NCBI GenBank assembly: GCA_029718625.1
Contig: CM056389.1
Span: 22,787,381-22,851,380, forward strand
Reading direction: 5' to 3'
Source: Synaphobranchus kaupii
Lineage: Eukaryota; Chordata; Actinopteri; Anguilliformes; Synaphobranchidae
Length of the DNA: 64,000 bases
In this document: positions 9,448-19,497 of the stretch, one piece after another
Layout of the letters: every line of letters begins with the position of its first letter
How positions within the stretch are numbered: position 1 is the stretch's first letter
The notes under the pieces: generated by a model
The model's input: the letters and a program-made list of their open reading frames with translations, nothing else
What the model was told of the DNA's origin: nothing
The model's database searches: none
Position numbers and translations under genes: made by a program

Positions 9448-9465
9448 TCGCTGGGTGGCTCGCCA
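9448..9465 (-). other. ERV primer binding site (tRNA-Arg-like)
   Basis: Two bases inside the 5' LTR the minus strand reads TGGCGAGCCACCCAGCGA. TGG pairs with the tRNA CCA end. The first ten bases fit the 3' end of vertebrate tRNA-Arg(ACG) as I remember it, with mismatches further in. Snakehead retrovirus is reported to use tRNA-Arg, which fits a piscine retrovirus. Confidence 0.6.
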
Positions 9466-9467
9466 GT

Positions 9468-9880
9468 TGTAAGGAAAAAAGGAACGTCTCTCGAACGTGA
9501 TGAAAAATACAAAGTTTATTTCCGATACCGACAGTGACAAAGCGCACGAATGACACTTAGGATTCAGCAGAGTCAGACTGAACCACGAACGCTTCAAATG
9601 ACTGCTTTTTATCTGGTTTCCCAACTTTGATCTGGAGTGTTGAATACACATACTATGAAGGATGTAGACAGTTTTGTGTTTTGTGACACCTATCAATTAG
9701 GCCGTAGTGTATTGGCCGTCTTGCTGTGATTGAATTAGCACGTCTGTTGATTTGAGTAGTTCCTGATTTCCCACTCACGTTCGCTATGCTACCCTTGCAC
9801 CAACAGTATTTGTAATAATGATAAGATCAATGGAATGTGTGGCTAGCAGACATATTGGCCTCAGAGACAGACTTCTTACA
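9468..9880 (-). promoter_or_regulatory. ERV 5' LTR (promoter)
   Basis: This is the same 413-bp sequence as 4384-4796 and, for this minus-strand element, is the transcribing LTR. TATA-like GATAAAAAGC lies at about 9604-9615 and AATAAA at 9515-9520. It is followed on the plus strand by the second GGTA (9881-9884). Confidence 0.9.
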
Positions 9881-9884
9881 GGTA

Positions 9885-10005
9885 CGTAACATTAGCCTGA
9901 AGTGACACGTGTCACTTGTTTTATTTGCTCGCCATTTATTTGTTTCTCTCTCAGGACGCAGAGGAAAAGCAGTAACGTAGAGGTCCTGAACACCGCACAC
10001 GTGCA
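9885..10005 (+). promoter_or_regulatory. Upstream region of receptor pseudogene, splice acceptor
   Basis: It matches 44679-44793 of copy B. A pyrimidine-rich run TTTCTCTCTCAG ends at 9954, a good 3' splice site, 51 bp before the receptor start. Vertebrate odorant receptors commonly have a 5' untranslated exon spliced just ahead of a single coding exon. The ERV inserted directly upstream, so any promoter further out is now 5.5 kb away. Confidence 0.6.
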
Positions 10006-10233
10006 ATGGGAATTCCTGCCACTTCAATCAACAACTCCATCATTAGACCACTGGGATTTTACGTTATCGGATTTACGTATTTAAAGTTTGCTGATTTATA
10101 TTTAATTTCCCTCTGCTTCATTTATTTTGTAACGATTTTGTTCAACTCCTTTATCATTTGCATTATATGGATAGATCATCGCCTACACACTCCAAAGTAC
10201 ATTGCGGTGGCTAATTTAGGGGTTGTAGACATG
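10006..10233 (+). pseudogene. Odorant receptor pseudogene, part 1 (N-term to TM2)
   Basis: These 76 codons match residues 1-76 of the intact receptor at 44794 with a few substitutions (for example R2G), covering the N-glycosylation site NNS, TM1 with its conserved Asn, LHTPKY and the start of TM2 up to VVDM. The frame is then broken at the ATG of 10231-10233 by a 3.4-kb element; ATG is repeated on the far side. Parts 2 and 3 are at 13671-14114 and 21341-21637. Together they cover the whole receptor but cannot make one. Confidence 0.95.
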
Positions 10234-10800
10234 CCCCTATCTTACACCCAGCGCAAAGTGGCGCTAACCCAAACGCAAGTGTCTTTGCTATCTTACACCC
10301 GGCGGTAGGTTCATTATAACGCCTAACGCTCACGCCGTTTAACTAGCATGTACTCTTGCGCCGTTTGGGCCTGTTGGTCTTAAGGTGAGGAGTGGCCAGG
10401 ATTCTTTTTGGCGTATTGCTATCTTGAGCCAGCAGAAAGCGCTTGCGCTAGAACCACCAATAACCTGGTCTAAAGTCATGTCGCAGTTGTATACATGTTA
10501 TTTTAACGGCACATATAAGTGCGTCTACAAAGGCGAGTGCACAATGCGCGTACCCTCCTGTCTGTTACACACAGGGGCGCGCACAAGCATGATTAAAACA
10601 TTACATTACATTACATTACATTTATTTAGCAGACGCTTTTATCCAAAGCGACGTACAGTAAGTGCGTACAGAGACATCATCATCATTACAGAACAGACAA
10701 GGCAAAGCACATCCTTTGCATAATGTAGCAGCTATCCCTAGCAATGAACGTTGACTGTAGTTCACAGTAAGCTGTGGGCAAATCAGCAACACCACACTTT

Positions 10801-10975
10801 CATTCCAAATACTATTATAAACTATACTATTATAAACCATTCCAAATACTATTATAAACTATGCTATTATAAACCATTCCAAAATACTATTATAAACTAT
10901 ACTATTATAAACCATTCCAAATACTATTATAAACTGTGCTATTATAAACCATTCCAAATACTATTATAAACTATA
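10801..10975. repeat. 36-37 bp minisatellite in LINE 3' UTR
   Basis: About five tandem units of CATTCCAAATACTATTATAA plus ACTATRCTATTATAAAC are present. The related fragment at 1-119 has only one such unit, so the array expanded within the family or in this copy. Confidence 0.85.
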
Positions 10976-11030
10976 ATAAACAAACAGGAAAACACAGGGA
11001 ACAGGGAACTGATATTCCTAGGTGAGGATA

Positions 11031-12061
11031 TCAGTCAAGGTGGAGTCTGAAGAGGTGTGTCTTCAGGCCTCGACGGAATGCAGGCAGGGTTGGAGTAGAA
11101 CGTAGGGGAATGGGAAGTTCATTCCACCACTGAGGTGCTAATGTGGAAAAACTCCACAGTCGGGACAAGCGAGAGCCTTTGACACGGAGGGGGGGAAGTG
11201 CCAGTCGCCCTGCTGTAGAAGAGCGAAGTGGTCGAGCAGGAACATAGTTCTGGATTAAGTCCTGCAGGTAGGCGGGGCCTGTCCTATTTGCTGCAGTGTA
11301 GGCCAGGGTCAGAACTTTGAACCTGATCCTGGCTGCAACTGGCAGCCAGTGGAGAGACCTCAGCAGGGGGGTTACGTGGGAAAATTTCGGGAGGTTGAAC
11401 ACAAGCCGGGCAGCTGCATTCTGGATGAGTTGAAGAGGCAGAATGGCGCAGGCCGGTAGGCTTGCGAGCAGGGAGTTGCAGTAGTCCAGGCGTGAGGTGA
11501 CCATGGTCTGGACAAGAAGCTGGGTGGAGTAGGTGGTCAGGTACGGTCGAATCCTCCTGATGTTGTACAGGAGGAACCTGCAGGACCGTGCCGTCGCCCT
11601 GATGTGCTCTTTGAAGTCCAGCCGGTCGTCCAGGACCACCCCCAGGTTCCTTGCAGAGCGGGAGGCAGCCACCACGGTCCCATCAACGGTGATGGAGAGG
11701 TCATGTAGTGGGGAGGTCTTGTACGGCATGAAGAGGAGCTCTGTCTTGTCAAGGTTGAGCTTCAGGTGATGGGTAGCCATCCACTCAGAGATGTCAGTCA
11801 GACAAGCAGATATCCTCTCCTTAACCTGTGGGGTAGAGGGAGGGAAAGAGAGGAAGAGTTGAGTATCGTCAGCATAGCTATGGTATGAGAAGCCATGTGA
11901 ATGGATTATTGAGCCAAGAGACTTAGTATACATAGAGAACAGCAGAGGACCCAGTACAGATCCCTGCGGGACTCCTGTAGACAGGGGACGGGGAGCAGAG
12001 ACGGAACCCTTCCAGGAGACTTGGTAGGATCTATCAGTGAGGTACGATACAAACCAAGAGA
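11031..12061 (-). pseudogene. LINE reverse transcriptase, C-terminal half
   Basis: The frame is open from the truncation point, not just from the first ATG at 11933. It includes RT block 4 (GVPQGSVLGPLLF), the catalytic YADD (SYADDTQLF), the LDKTE block, and the thumb plus C-terminal region ending RGLKTHLFRLHLD. This is the L2/Rex-type pattern. The endonuclease and N-terminal RT are missing. The long uninterrupted frame suggests a fairly recent insertion. It has no function of its own. Confidence 0.9.
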
Positions 12062-12064
12062 GGG

Positions 12065-13667
12065 CATCAAGATTACAATGTGAAATAGTATTATTGTGTA
12101 GGCCATATCAAAAAATACATAATAAAAGGGTCCATAGCCTACCTTTCCCTCAGCGAAGGGGAATGCCATGCACATTAAATTGCTTTCAGCCCACTCCATC
12201 AACATCCAGGCGATGTGCGATGGTACGGGACAATGGCTATCCATTAAAAAGCAGCTGATAACACCTATATCAAGCCTAATGCGCAAATTGTCATTTACAC
12301 CTAATGCGTGAATTGTCATTGAATGGAAAACTCGAGCACGGCAATAGACGGACATTTAAGTTCTGAAAATGCGCTTCAGATGTCATTACAATACAGCTCT
12401 GTTTATCTATGAATACAGCCTGTAAGTAAATAGAATGGTTTGTGACTGAAAAAAGTTCAAAACCTTGTACAGTGAATATTGCATTTATTGTTTTTCAAAT
12501 AGCCTAGGCTACAGCGGATTCGCTGTGCATAAGGTTTTTTTCGATAGCCTATGGTTAAAAAACGGAGATGTCACCATGTTAACTAAATTGTAACCTTAGC
12601 TATTCTTCGTCCTTCATATTTTTTTAATTACAGTGACCAGGTTTCCATACTCTCACCGTTTAAAACCCAGCTGATTTCACCCGTTATTCCATAACTGAAC
12701 AAAACGATTTTAAAGAGAACTAAGCGTCTAATTAGAAACTAAAACAAATTTGCAGCATGTTACACAATTAATTCACAATTAATTTTAATGCCATTCTCTG
12801 CACGTGCGCTGCATGTTCTCTGTTTCCCCTGCAGTTGTAAGTCGCACGTTTCACGGTCTTCCTGGGAAAGTGGATTGTTTTAAAGGATTACGCTACGAGT
12901 AAAACAGGTTGGTCACATTTCCATTAACAGGACATTATTAAACAAGGGGAAATATGCGTGAGCATATGGGTTGCGAACCTGACAGCTTTATTGTAGGCTA
13001 TTTAGTGTCATCATTAAGGCAAAATAACGGTATGTATGTTATTAATCAATATTAGCCTACTATGCAGGTAGCCTAATGAACTTTGGATGAAGCTTGAACT
13101 TCGAGAACTCCATGAGAACAGCCTCTTGGAATTGATGTTTGACACTTTCATTGCATAATCAAACGAAATTCGCTGAACAAGCAGGCTAATTTGGCGTTTT
13201 CTAAGGTGAGACTGAAGCCATTGATAGCTTATTCTCAGCTGTTGCAGGTCCTTTTAACGAAATTTAACCGCATATATTTTGTAAAATAACAGCCCTGTCT
13301 GGAATTACCGGGAACTCATAGGCTAATGGTTAGTCCGAGTAATATTGATCATACTCCATTTAGCCTATTCCTTGATCACACTAAACACGCACGAGCATGT
13401 CTGTTTCGCCATCAAGCAATCCGCCAAGGTGGAAAAGCAGGCTTTTAAAGGGAATGGGATATGACATTTTGATTGGTTTATTGCATGTCACGCCCAAGAC
13501 ACACCTATAATTAATGAAGCAACTAGGTTCAGCCCAGTTGCACCTTGCGCCGTGCTTTGCGCCAAAAAAACACGCCGTTAAAATAGCAAAAGTGGACTTG
13601 GACACGCCCAAAATTGACTTTACGCCATGCGCTTAGACTAAGCTCCAAGATCGCCAAGATAGGGCCC
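12065..13667. other. Non-coding remainder of the 3-bp-TSD element
   Basis: It is colinear with 22730-24263 and 46870-48427, with visible substitutions and small indels, so it is an older relative rather than a recent copy of either. No protein domain is recognisable. Confidence 0.6.
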
Positions 13668-13670
13668 ATG

Positions 13671-14114
13671 GTGTGCAGTACAACCTTCATTCCGAGTGCG
13701 ATGTAGACATTCTTCACGAAAGATACTTTCATGTCCTACAACGCATGTTTCATACAGATATTTTTTCATTACTGTTTTCTTGCACTACAGTCGTGTTCCC
13801 TCAGTGTACTTGCCTATGACAGGTTAATTGCAATATGTTTCCCACTGAGAAATAATGTTATCAACACTCCCACAAGCATGTTCAGTATTATTGCGATTGT
13901 TTGGTTGTTTTGTGTAAGCGTCATTTTGTTCTTGACCTTGATCCTGACAAAACTGTCTTTTTGTGATTCGCTCACTGTGTACAACTATAATTGTGAGTAC
14001 ATAGCAGTGTATAGTCTTTCGTGCAATGATAGCACACTGCAGTGGGCCGCTGCCTCTGCTCTGAGTATGCTGATGTTGTTTGGGCCCCTTTGTGTAATCT
14101 TCATGTCATACGTC
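13671..14114 (+). pseudogene. Odorant receptor pseudogene, part 2 (TM2 to TM5)
   Basis: It continues the receptor from VCSTTF through the conserved Cys of TM3, [13 protein letters not shown], extracellular loop 2 with its cysteines, and TM5. A TAG at 13704-13706 replaces the Lys codon of SAIKTF in the intact copy. The segment ends in CGTC (14111-14114), the target duplication of the LTR element that splits it from part 3. Confidence 0.95.
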
Positions 14115-15582
14115 TGTTGGGACAATGGACTACAAGCCCCACAATGAACTACAGTCACTCCCGAGATAACAGTGACGCATTCAACGTCGCCTCCCGACTG
14201 CCATAAAATGTTACCGCAACCAATACAGTCGGGCTGAGAAATGCACGTCACTCACCCGAGGGATAAAACTTTGGGACCCCCCAGAGTTCGCTCTCTCTGG
14301 CGTGTGGTAACAAACTGTATGCATTAAAAGAGACCAAGTTACTTCGTGAACTAAATCTAAAATATTTTAACCCTTGATCACGGTTATAGTTTCAGATTTT
14401 AGAATCCGAAGTAGTGCACTAATCCAACCCGACAATTCTGTTGGAGACTGCTCTACGGGCAGTTTGGGAATTCCAGTTCCAAAGACGACCGGTTCTCTTT
14501 GTTACTTTTGTCGACGCGAATTCCCCCGCGAGGCCTCCGACCAGGACTACGCCTCAGGAGACTTGGACATCACCCAGGACCTGCGTTTCCAAGTCATCCA
14601 TCCCGGGATCCCCCTTTTTTTTTATTCCCGACGACGGTCGGACGAACACTACGAACTGCGGTGTCTGGTCTCATGAGACCGGACCTCAAGTAAGGCCGTA
14701 TTATCTGGGTATAGATTGGCTGGCACCTATATGGTGATACTGTATTGCAGTTAACTGCATTTAAGTCTGATGAGGTTATGCTGGGCAATAACTGTTTTTA
14801 CTCGCTGTGTGATATATGATGTGTTGTTAGGTTCCCTAACTGTATACCCTCACTGCATGATTTTGTGTTGCTACATATATTATCTAAAAGTGTGATTTCC
14901 CCTCTTTCGATCTGGGCACGATAATATCCTAAATTCGGGACTAACCGTAATTAGATAACGGGATATTTATAACGCGCTTCCCCAAGTGCTAGTAGAAATA
15001 AATTCCCCAGAATCAATCACGGCTCGATTAGTGATAGAGGCATAATTCAGCCTATTAAGAAAGTGCCAGATCTCCCTACGGCTTGAGTAGGCTCGGCCTG
15101 AGCGTGCTGAAGCCATATTCATACTTCCCTCCCTCTTCCGACACGCGTACACGCGTGTTCGTGTGCCTCACCTCCATCTTTCTTTCTCTCCCTCTTTCTT
15201 TGTCTCCGCCACGTGCACCCGCGTGCACGCGCATCCTTACCTCCTTTGTGTGTGTTCTATCTATATCACCCCGCCGTGGGATATAATCGTTTATTACCTG
15301 GTTACCCTTTTGTAATAAACTATATTATTTGCGTCTGGTGTTGGCGTGAATATTTCAAGCATTTATAAAAAGTCACACTCACAGAACAGATACAAATCTC
15401 CCGTAATTCAACGTGGAGTATTGTTAAAGTTTAAAGGTAATTAGACTCTATATTACTTCCACTAGAATAACCGGGTACTCCACAACGCAATTCCTTTAGC
15501 GGAATGTGCTACTTCTCGTTCTAGGGCGTTATAATTACATGAGACTGATTAATAAATATAAATTATACCTTTTGACCCTACA
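14115..15582 (+). promoter_or_regulatory. LTR retrotransposon 5' LTR
   Basis: TATA-like ATAAAA lies at 14263-14268 (GGGATAAAACTTTGG) and AATAAA at 15314-15319, which implies a long R region. Short frames inside it repeat exactly in the other LTR and are not considered genes. Confidence 0.9.
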
Positions 15583-15586
15583 TATT

Positions 15587-15604
15587 TGGTGCCCCGTGTG
15601 AGGA
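15587..15604 (+). other. LTR retrotransposon primer binding site
   Basis: Four bases after the LTR the sequence reads TGGTGCCCCGTGTGAGGA, starting with the TGG expected opposite a tRNA CCA end. I could not match it confidently to one tRNA. Confidence 0.6.
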
Positions 15605-16593
15605 TAGTCAAGATTGAAACGGCCTGGTTTGTAAATAAACCAGGTTCTACTGACTATACGAACAAAAACCACTGAGAAAATTATCTATACATGTATTTTC
15701 CAAATTTTCATTAAATCAACATTACTACCGTTTTTTTTCTGTGAGTACAAAAAGTTGACTTTTTATTCATACTTGAAAAAGCGCATGGGACAGGCCCATG
15801 TGCTAAGTAGGTGAATATTCACAAAGCGCCGCCGGGTGGCGTCACGAGCCATTTTCTAGCCTGCTCCATAGGATAGACTAATTGTGCTTGCGAACAATTG
15901 TACTGTGGTGGTAGCGTTTTTATTTTTACCCAATTTGTTTCTTTGACAGTCTAATAATATTAGTTAGCTATTAACAAGTCATAACTTAAAGGTATTGATT
16001 TATTAATAGTCAAACCAAATTAATTTATAGCTGTTAATTAACAATTTTGGAGTTAAATCTTCTATAGAATTTACTTCTACCCTGCTTCTCAGAAGCGATA
16101 GGATCACTCTCTTTTCCTTTACCTCTCAGGCCCCGCAACCCCTGTGTTTGAAGTGAGTGGTATTACCGCATTATACCTCAGCAACTACACTGTTGCTACG
16201 CGTATCTCCGGGCATAGACTAACCGCAGTCACACGCATCCCGTTGGACCTGCGCAGTATAGGGCAAGACCCCTACAGGCAGTGTACGGTAGTGACTATCT
16301 GGTTGTCTTTTGGCAGCACGCCTTGCAGCCGCAGTTAATCACAGACCCCGTTGGGCCTGCGCAGTATAGGGCAAGACCCCCACAGGCAGTGGATGGTAGT
16401 GACTAACTGGTTGTCTTTTGGACCCATTGTTGTCACATTGTACCCAACCCCCAATATTGAGAATACCTATTTATAATTATTTTTCCTTCTTAAATTTAAT
16501 TTAAATTTAAATTTAATTTCGTTTAAATTTTTTTAATTTAAACTTAAAAAAATTTCTTTTTTTGCCTGATTGTTTTCCTAAATAGGTTCCAAC
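15605..16593 (+). other. LTR retrotransposon leader with direct repeats
   Basis: This is about 1 kb of untranslated leader. It holds a 75-bp direct repeat (16239-16314 and 16348-16422, both with CTGCGCAGTATAGGGCAAGA and GGTTGTCTTTTGG), then an AT-only stretch at about 16490-16560 made of AATTTAAATTTAA motifs. A role in packaging or translation is possible but only inferred from position. Confidence 0.7.
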
Positions 16594-18654
16594 ATGAGTG
16601 TCCGCCTTAACCAGGCCTCAGACACTGAGGGAACTCTTCCGCTTCTGGAACAAATTACCCTCTCAGAATTTGTTTCCCAGCTCATCCAGCTGTCTGACCA
16701 AGACAGGGATGAACTCCAGCAGCATAGTGCTGAGGAGTGTGAGGCAGAGGTGAATCGCCTAGTTCAGCTAGTGCAAGATCCCTCTCGGGGAACGCTGACA
16801 GTTCAAGAGACTGTTGGGCGTTTATTTATGCTCCAGCACCGACAGGCGGATTTAGAAATAAAAGCTCTGCGCGCAGAAATTAAGGCGCTGAACCGGAGTA
16901 ATGAGAGGCTCAACTCTGAGGTACAAGATCTCCGTCATGACCTCAAGAGAGCCCCTGATGCCTTGGAGGAACACACCTCCAAGCCTGATGAGAGTGAGCT
17001 GAGCCAGGCTGCAGCCACCTCGTCGCTTTCCCGCGGAAATTCCCAGGAGCTCCCTGCCTCCAGGCCCGGTCACCAAGCTAGAGTGTCTGTCCCAAGCTCC
17101 CTCCGTGATAGCTTCAAAGGAGGAGAGCACTCAGTCTCAGAAGATGAGACTGAATACTATGGGAGCGTTTCCCGTGACTCCCGGAGAGGTCTCGCCCGGC
17201 GCCAAGACGCTCATTCTAGACATGGGTCTAGAGATTGCTCCACTGAACGCCGTCGTTTAACCCGTGACTCACCTTCTCGCTCACCCTCTAGAGAAGAGAA
17301 GAGGAGGAGTGGGTTGCTTCCCCCTTTCCTTCCTTCGCGAAGGAGGGAACAAGAGGTCCATTTTGAGGCCTCACCCTCACTTCATGGAGATCGCAGCATG
17401 TCCTGTGGCCGTAGAAGTGTACGGTATGATTCCGCTTCTCCTCCTCGAAGGAGTAGAGATACCTTGCGGTATGACTCTGCCTCCCCGCCTAGGAGGAGCA
17501 GAGATGCGTCCCATAATAAATCTGCCTTCCCGCAAAGAAGGCGCAGAGACACTTCGCGGTACGAATCCGCATCCCCTCCCAGAAGGAAGACAGATATGCG
17601 ACGTCGTGACTCCACTTCACCATACAGAAGTGGATCAAGCGTGTCACGTCGTGACTCTGCTTCTCGGTCCCGAAGTAGGGCCGATATTTATTGCGATACT
17701 TACCATGATCGCAGAGAAGCCACACCCTCTCAGCCTAGGCGTAATGCATATGATGTTCATGCCCGTACGCGAACCACTTGGTCTGAGGGAGAGTCCAGCT
17801 CATCCGAGAGCGACTATGAGTTCCATAAGCCGCGCAGCTGGGGACCAAGGCATGGCCCACGCTTTAAGCATCTGGACTCTATAGCTAAGGACATTGAACA
17901 GTTTGATCGTGAAAAACAGGGTCATAATGTGGAGGATTACCTCCGTGAGCTTGAGCACTGCCTCTCAGACCTACCCAACGCCACAAGGCAGGAGCGGGTT
18001 ACGCTGATTTGGAAGACGTCGTCTAGGTCTGTCCGGGCATTTATTCATTCGCAGCCCCTTATTGTGCGGGAAAGTTTCTCCCAGCTCAGTAGGGCCCTGA
18101 TAGAGGAATTCTCCCCCTTTGCCAATGAAACATCGGCAACCATTTCCGCCCTCCAGATAAGGCACCGCCGCTCTGAAGCACCCAAAGAGTTCTACAACAG
18201 GTTGAAGCATGCCTTCTTTCAAGGGAGAAATGGGCCCGGTCTAACAGAAGACCGCGCCTTCAAATCCCTCTTTCTGCACAACCTGCATTCATGTATAAGA
18301 ACTCACGTCACCCTGATGACTCAGATAGACAACCCTCCCATGCACGAAATCCGACGGATAGCACAGGTTGCTTGGGAGACAGTCGCCCACACTGGCGATA
18401 GGAGGGATGAAGACCCTAAGGTGCTGGCGACTCAGAGCTCCTCAAATGTTCCGTTGGAACCTGAGGACTCAGTAGTTTCAATTTTAAAAAACACTGCACA
18501 CTCTTCACGTCATGACAGTGTGAAAGGGGGGTGGAAAGGGGGACAGAATAAACCCCAGGGGGGTGACATCCACCACCTAACAGGTGACGAGAAAGGGGAC
18601 AACGGCTACTTCTCCCATCAGGAGAAAATTGCAGGCGGCTCTTTTCACTCATGA
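16594..18654 (+). CDS. gag: LTR retrotransposon Gag with RS-repeat domain
   Basis: An intact 686-codon frame. Residues 82-118 form a likely coiled coil. Residues about 190-370 are very rich in Arg/Ser, with five or six tandem units of about 14 residues around RYDSASPPRRSRD (273-365). Residues about 418-612 are a capsid-like helical domain. There is no CCHC zinc knuckle; the C-terminus is Gly/Lys-rich (KGGWKGGQNKPQGG), which could bind RNA. The RS domain looks like those of splicing factors, which is unusual for Gag. It ends in TGA followed by CTAG, with protease in the same frame. Confidence 0.88.
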   Translation: MSVRLNQASDTEGTLPLLEQITLSEFVSQLIQLSDQDRDELQQHSAEECEAEVNRLVQLVQDPSRGTLTVQETVGRLFMLQHRQADLEIKALRAEIKALNRSNERLNSEVQDLRHDLKRAPDALEEHTSKPDESELSQAAATSSLSRGNSQELPASRPGHQARVSVPSSLRDSFKGGEHSVSEDETEYYGSVSRDSRRGLARRQDAHSRHGSRDCSTERRRLTRDSPSRSPSREEKRRSGLLPPFLPSRRREQEVHFEASPSLHGDRSMSCGRRSVRYDSASPPRRSRDTLRYDSASPPRRSRDASHNKSAFPQRRRRDTSRYESASPPRRKTDMRRRDSTSPYRSGSSVSRRDSASRSRSRADIYCDTYHDRREATPSQPRRNAYDVHARTRTTWSEGESSSSESDYEFHKPRSWGPRHGPRFKHLDSIAKDIEQFDREKQGHNVEDYLRELEHCLSDLPNATRQERVTLIWKTSSRSVRAFIHSQPLIVRESFSQLSRALIEEFSPFANETSATISALQIRHRRSEAPKEFYNRLKHAFFQGRNGPGLTEDRAFKSLFLHNLHSCIRTHVTLMTQIDNPPMHEIRRIAQVAWETVAHTGDRRDEDPKVLATQSSSNVPLEPEDSVVSILKNTAHSSRHDSVKGGWKGGQNKPQGGDIHHLTGDEKGDNGYFSHQEKIAGGSFHS

Positions 18655-18658
18655 CTAG
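18652..18658 (+). other. UGA-CUAG read-through context at the gag/pro boundary
   Basis: The gag stop is TGA followed directly by CTAG. The next frame starts in phase with no ATG before the protease. UGA-CUAG is the best-known leaky stop context in vertebrate mRNAs, where it allows a few to tens of percent read-through. Here it would yield Gag-Pro. Confidence 0.75.
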
Positions 18659-19497
18659 GCCAAGTACCTCCCCCTTTTCCGAGAGTGTACCACACTGGAA
18701 GGGGGGAGGAACCCTTGAGTGAGACGGCTACCTCGTCTATTGAGCCATGGCCTTGTGAAGCCCTAGCCGTTGCACAACCCTACCCCTTTCTACAGTTTCC
18801 GGGTGATTTGATCCAGAAAAGTAATGCTAAACGCATATACACAGCCGTTCTGGTTGTAAATTGTCTGGACCTCAAAGCCATGTTGGACACAGGATCAGAA
18901 ATCAGCCTGATGTGTTCCAACATGCTCACAGAGATCCCCAAAAGGACGCTCACTGTCGGTAGGCGCCTCTGGGCACATACCTGCAACCACAGCCTCACCA
19001 GTTACACCCAAGACCAAGCTCCTATCACCCATAGAGCTCGGCTGGAAGTGACTTTCCCGGAGATGAAGGATCCGCACCCTGTGCGCATCTCCAAGGCTCC
19101 CACTGAACCACAACCGGTAGGTCAGAAACTGCTGGGCGAGTTGGCTAGCTCATCCGTTGGTGGGGAGGTAAATCCTTCCTCTCTGGAAGAACCTAACCAC
19201 CTATGTCAAGGCGCTGAGGTTCAGAAACAGCTCACCAAGGCTGGTGCACTAGGGACAGACACCCAGCGACAGGAACTTAGGCACCTGGTTTATGACCCCC
19301 AAGCTATATGCACCAGGGACACTGATGATGGTAGGGTCACAAGCACTCGCACTGTGCACACTCCCACAAAGCTGGGCACCCTACCCAAATTTGTGCATCA
19401 GTACAAGATCCCTAAACGGCAGAAGAGCTACCTAGCAGGGTTGTTAACCGCAACGTCCGTGGTTGGGCCGCTGTTTGTGGTCAGGCTCTCTTTCTGA
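18655..19497 (+). pseudogene. LTR retrotransposon protease, truncated pol
   Basis: This frame is in phase with gag after the TGA. A GTG, not an ATG, lies at 18685, so read-through is the likely route of expression. A retroviral-type aspartic protease is recognisable from AMLDTGSEISLM (nt about 18877-18912). About 200 residues of linker-like sequence follow, and the frame ends at 19497. RT, RNase H and integrase are absent, so the element depends on proteins from elsewhere. Confidence 0.8.

Larger units (their letters stand above)
4384..9880 (-). mobile_element. Defective endogenous retrovirus, young insertion
   Basis: Two 413-bp LTRs, TG...CA and identical as far as I can read, flank a minus-strand interior: PBS, leader, gag, UAG, protease and partial RT, RNase H tail, truncated env, short purine tract, 3' LTR. 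The 4-bp target duplication GGTA is at 4380-4383 and 9881-9884; the empty site is visible in the duplicated locus at 44675-44678. The interior is about 4.7 kb, too short for a full retrovirus, because the RT catalytic core, integrase and most of the env surface subunit are missing. Gag homology region, same-frame gag-pol and spliced env suggest a gamma/epsilon-like fish retrovirus. Confidence 0.92.
10599..12064 (-). mobile_element. 5'-truncated L2/CR1-type LINE
   Basis: Compared with the related element at 22402-24263, copy 1 has extra DNA between GATTAAAA (10598) and CATCAAGATTACAATG (12065). On the minus strand this is a LINE 3' end: RT C-terminal half, 3' UTR with a minisatellite, the conserved fish L2 tail (plus strand ATTTATTTAGCAGACGC at about 10619) and a terminal (TGTAA)n array at 10599-10620. 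Severe 5' truncation is typical of LINE integration. Confidence 0.88.
10234..13667. mobile_element. 3-bp-TSD DNA element inside the receptor, with nested LINE
   Basis: The ends are CCCCTATCTTACACCC on the left and CCAAGATAGGGCCC on the right, flanked by ATG. The receptor in copy B shows the site before insertion with a single ATG. Related copies at 22402-24263 and 46537-48427 start GGGCCCTATCTTACACCC and end AGCCC between ATA repeats, so two G appear lost from this left end. No transposase is visible. A LINE of about 1.47 kb sits within it; the remaining 2 kb is non-coding. A 3-bp duplication fits PIF/Harbinger, Zator or Academ; I cannot decide which. Confidence 0.85.

Noticed and set aside
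14374..15286. Several short frames in the 1468-bp LTR
   Set aside because: They recur identically in the second LTR and have no domain; they reflect LTR identity, not genes.
17264..17884. 206-codon frame inside the RS-rich gag
   Set aside because: A shadow frame created by the repetitive RS coding sequence; the gag frame has clear domain structure.
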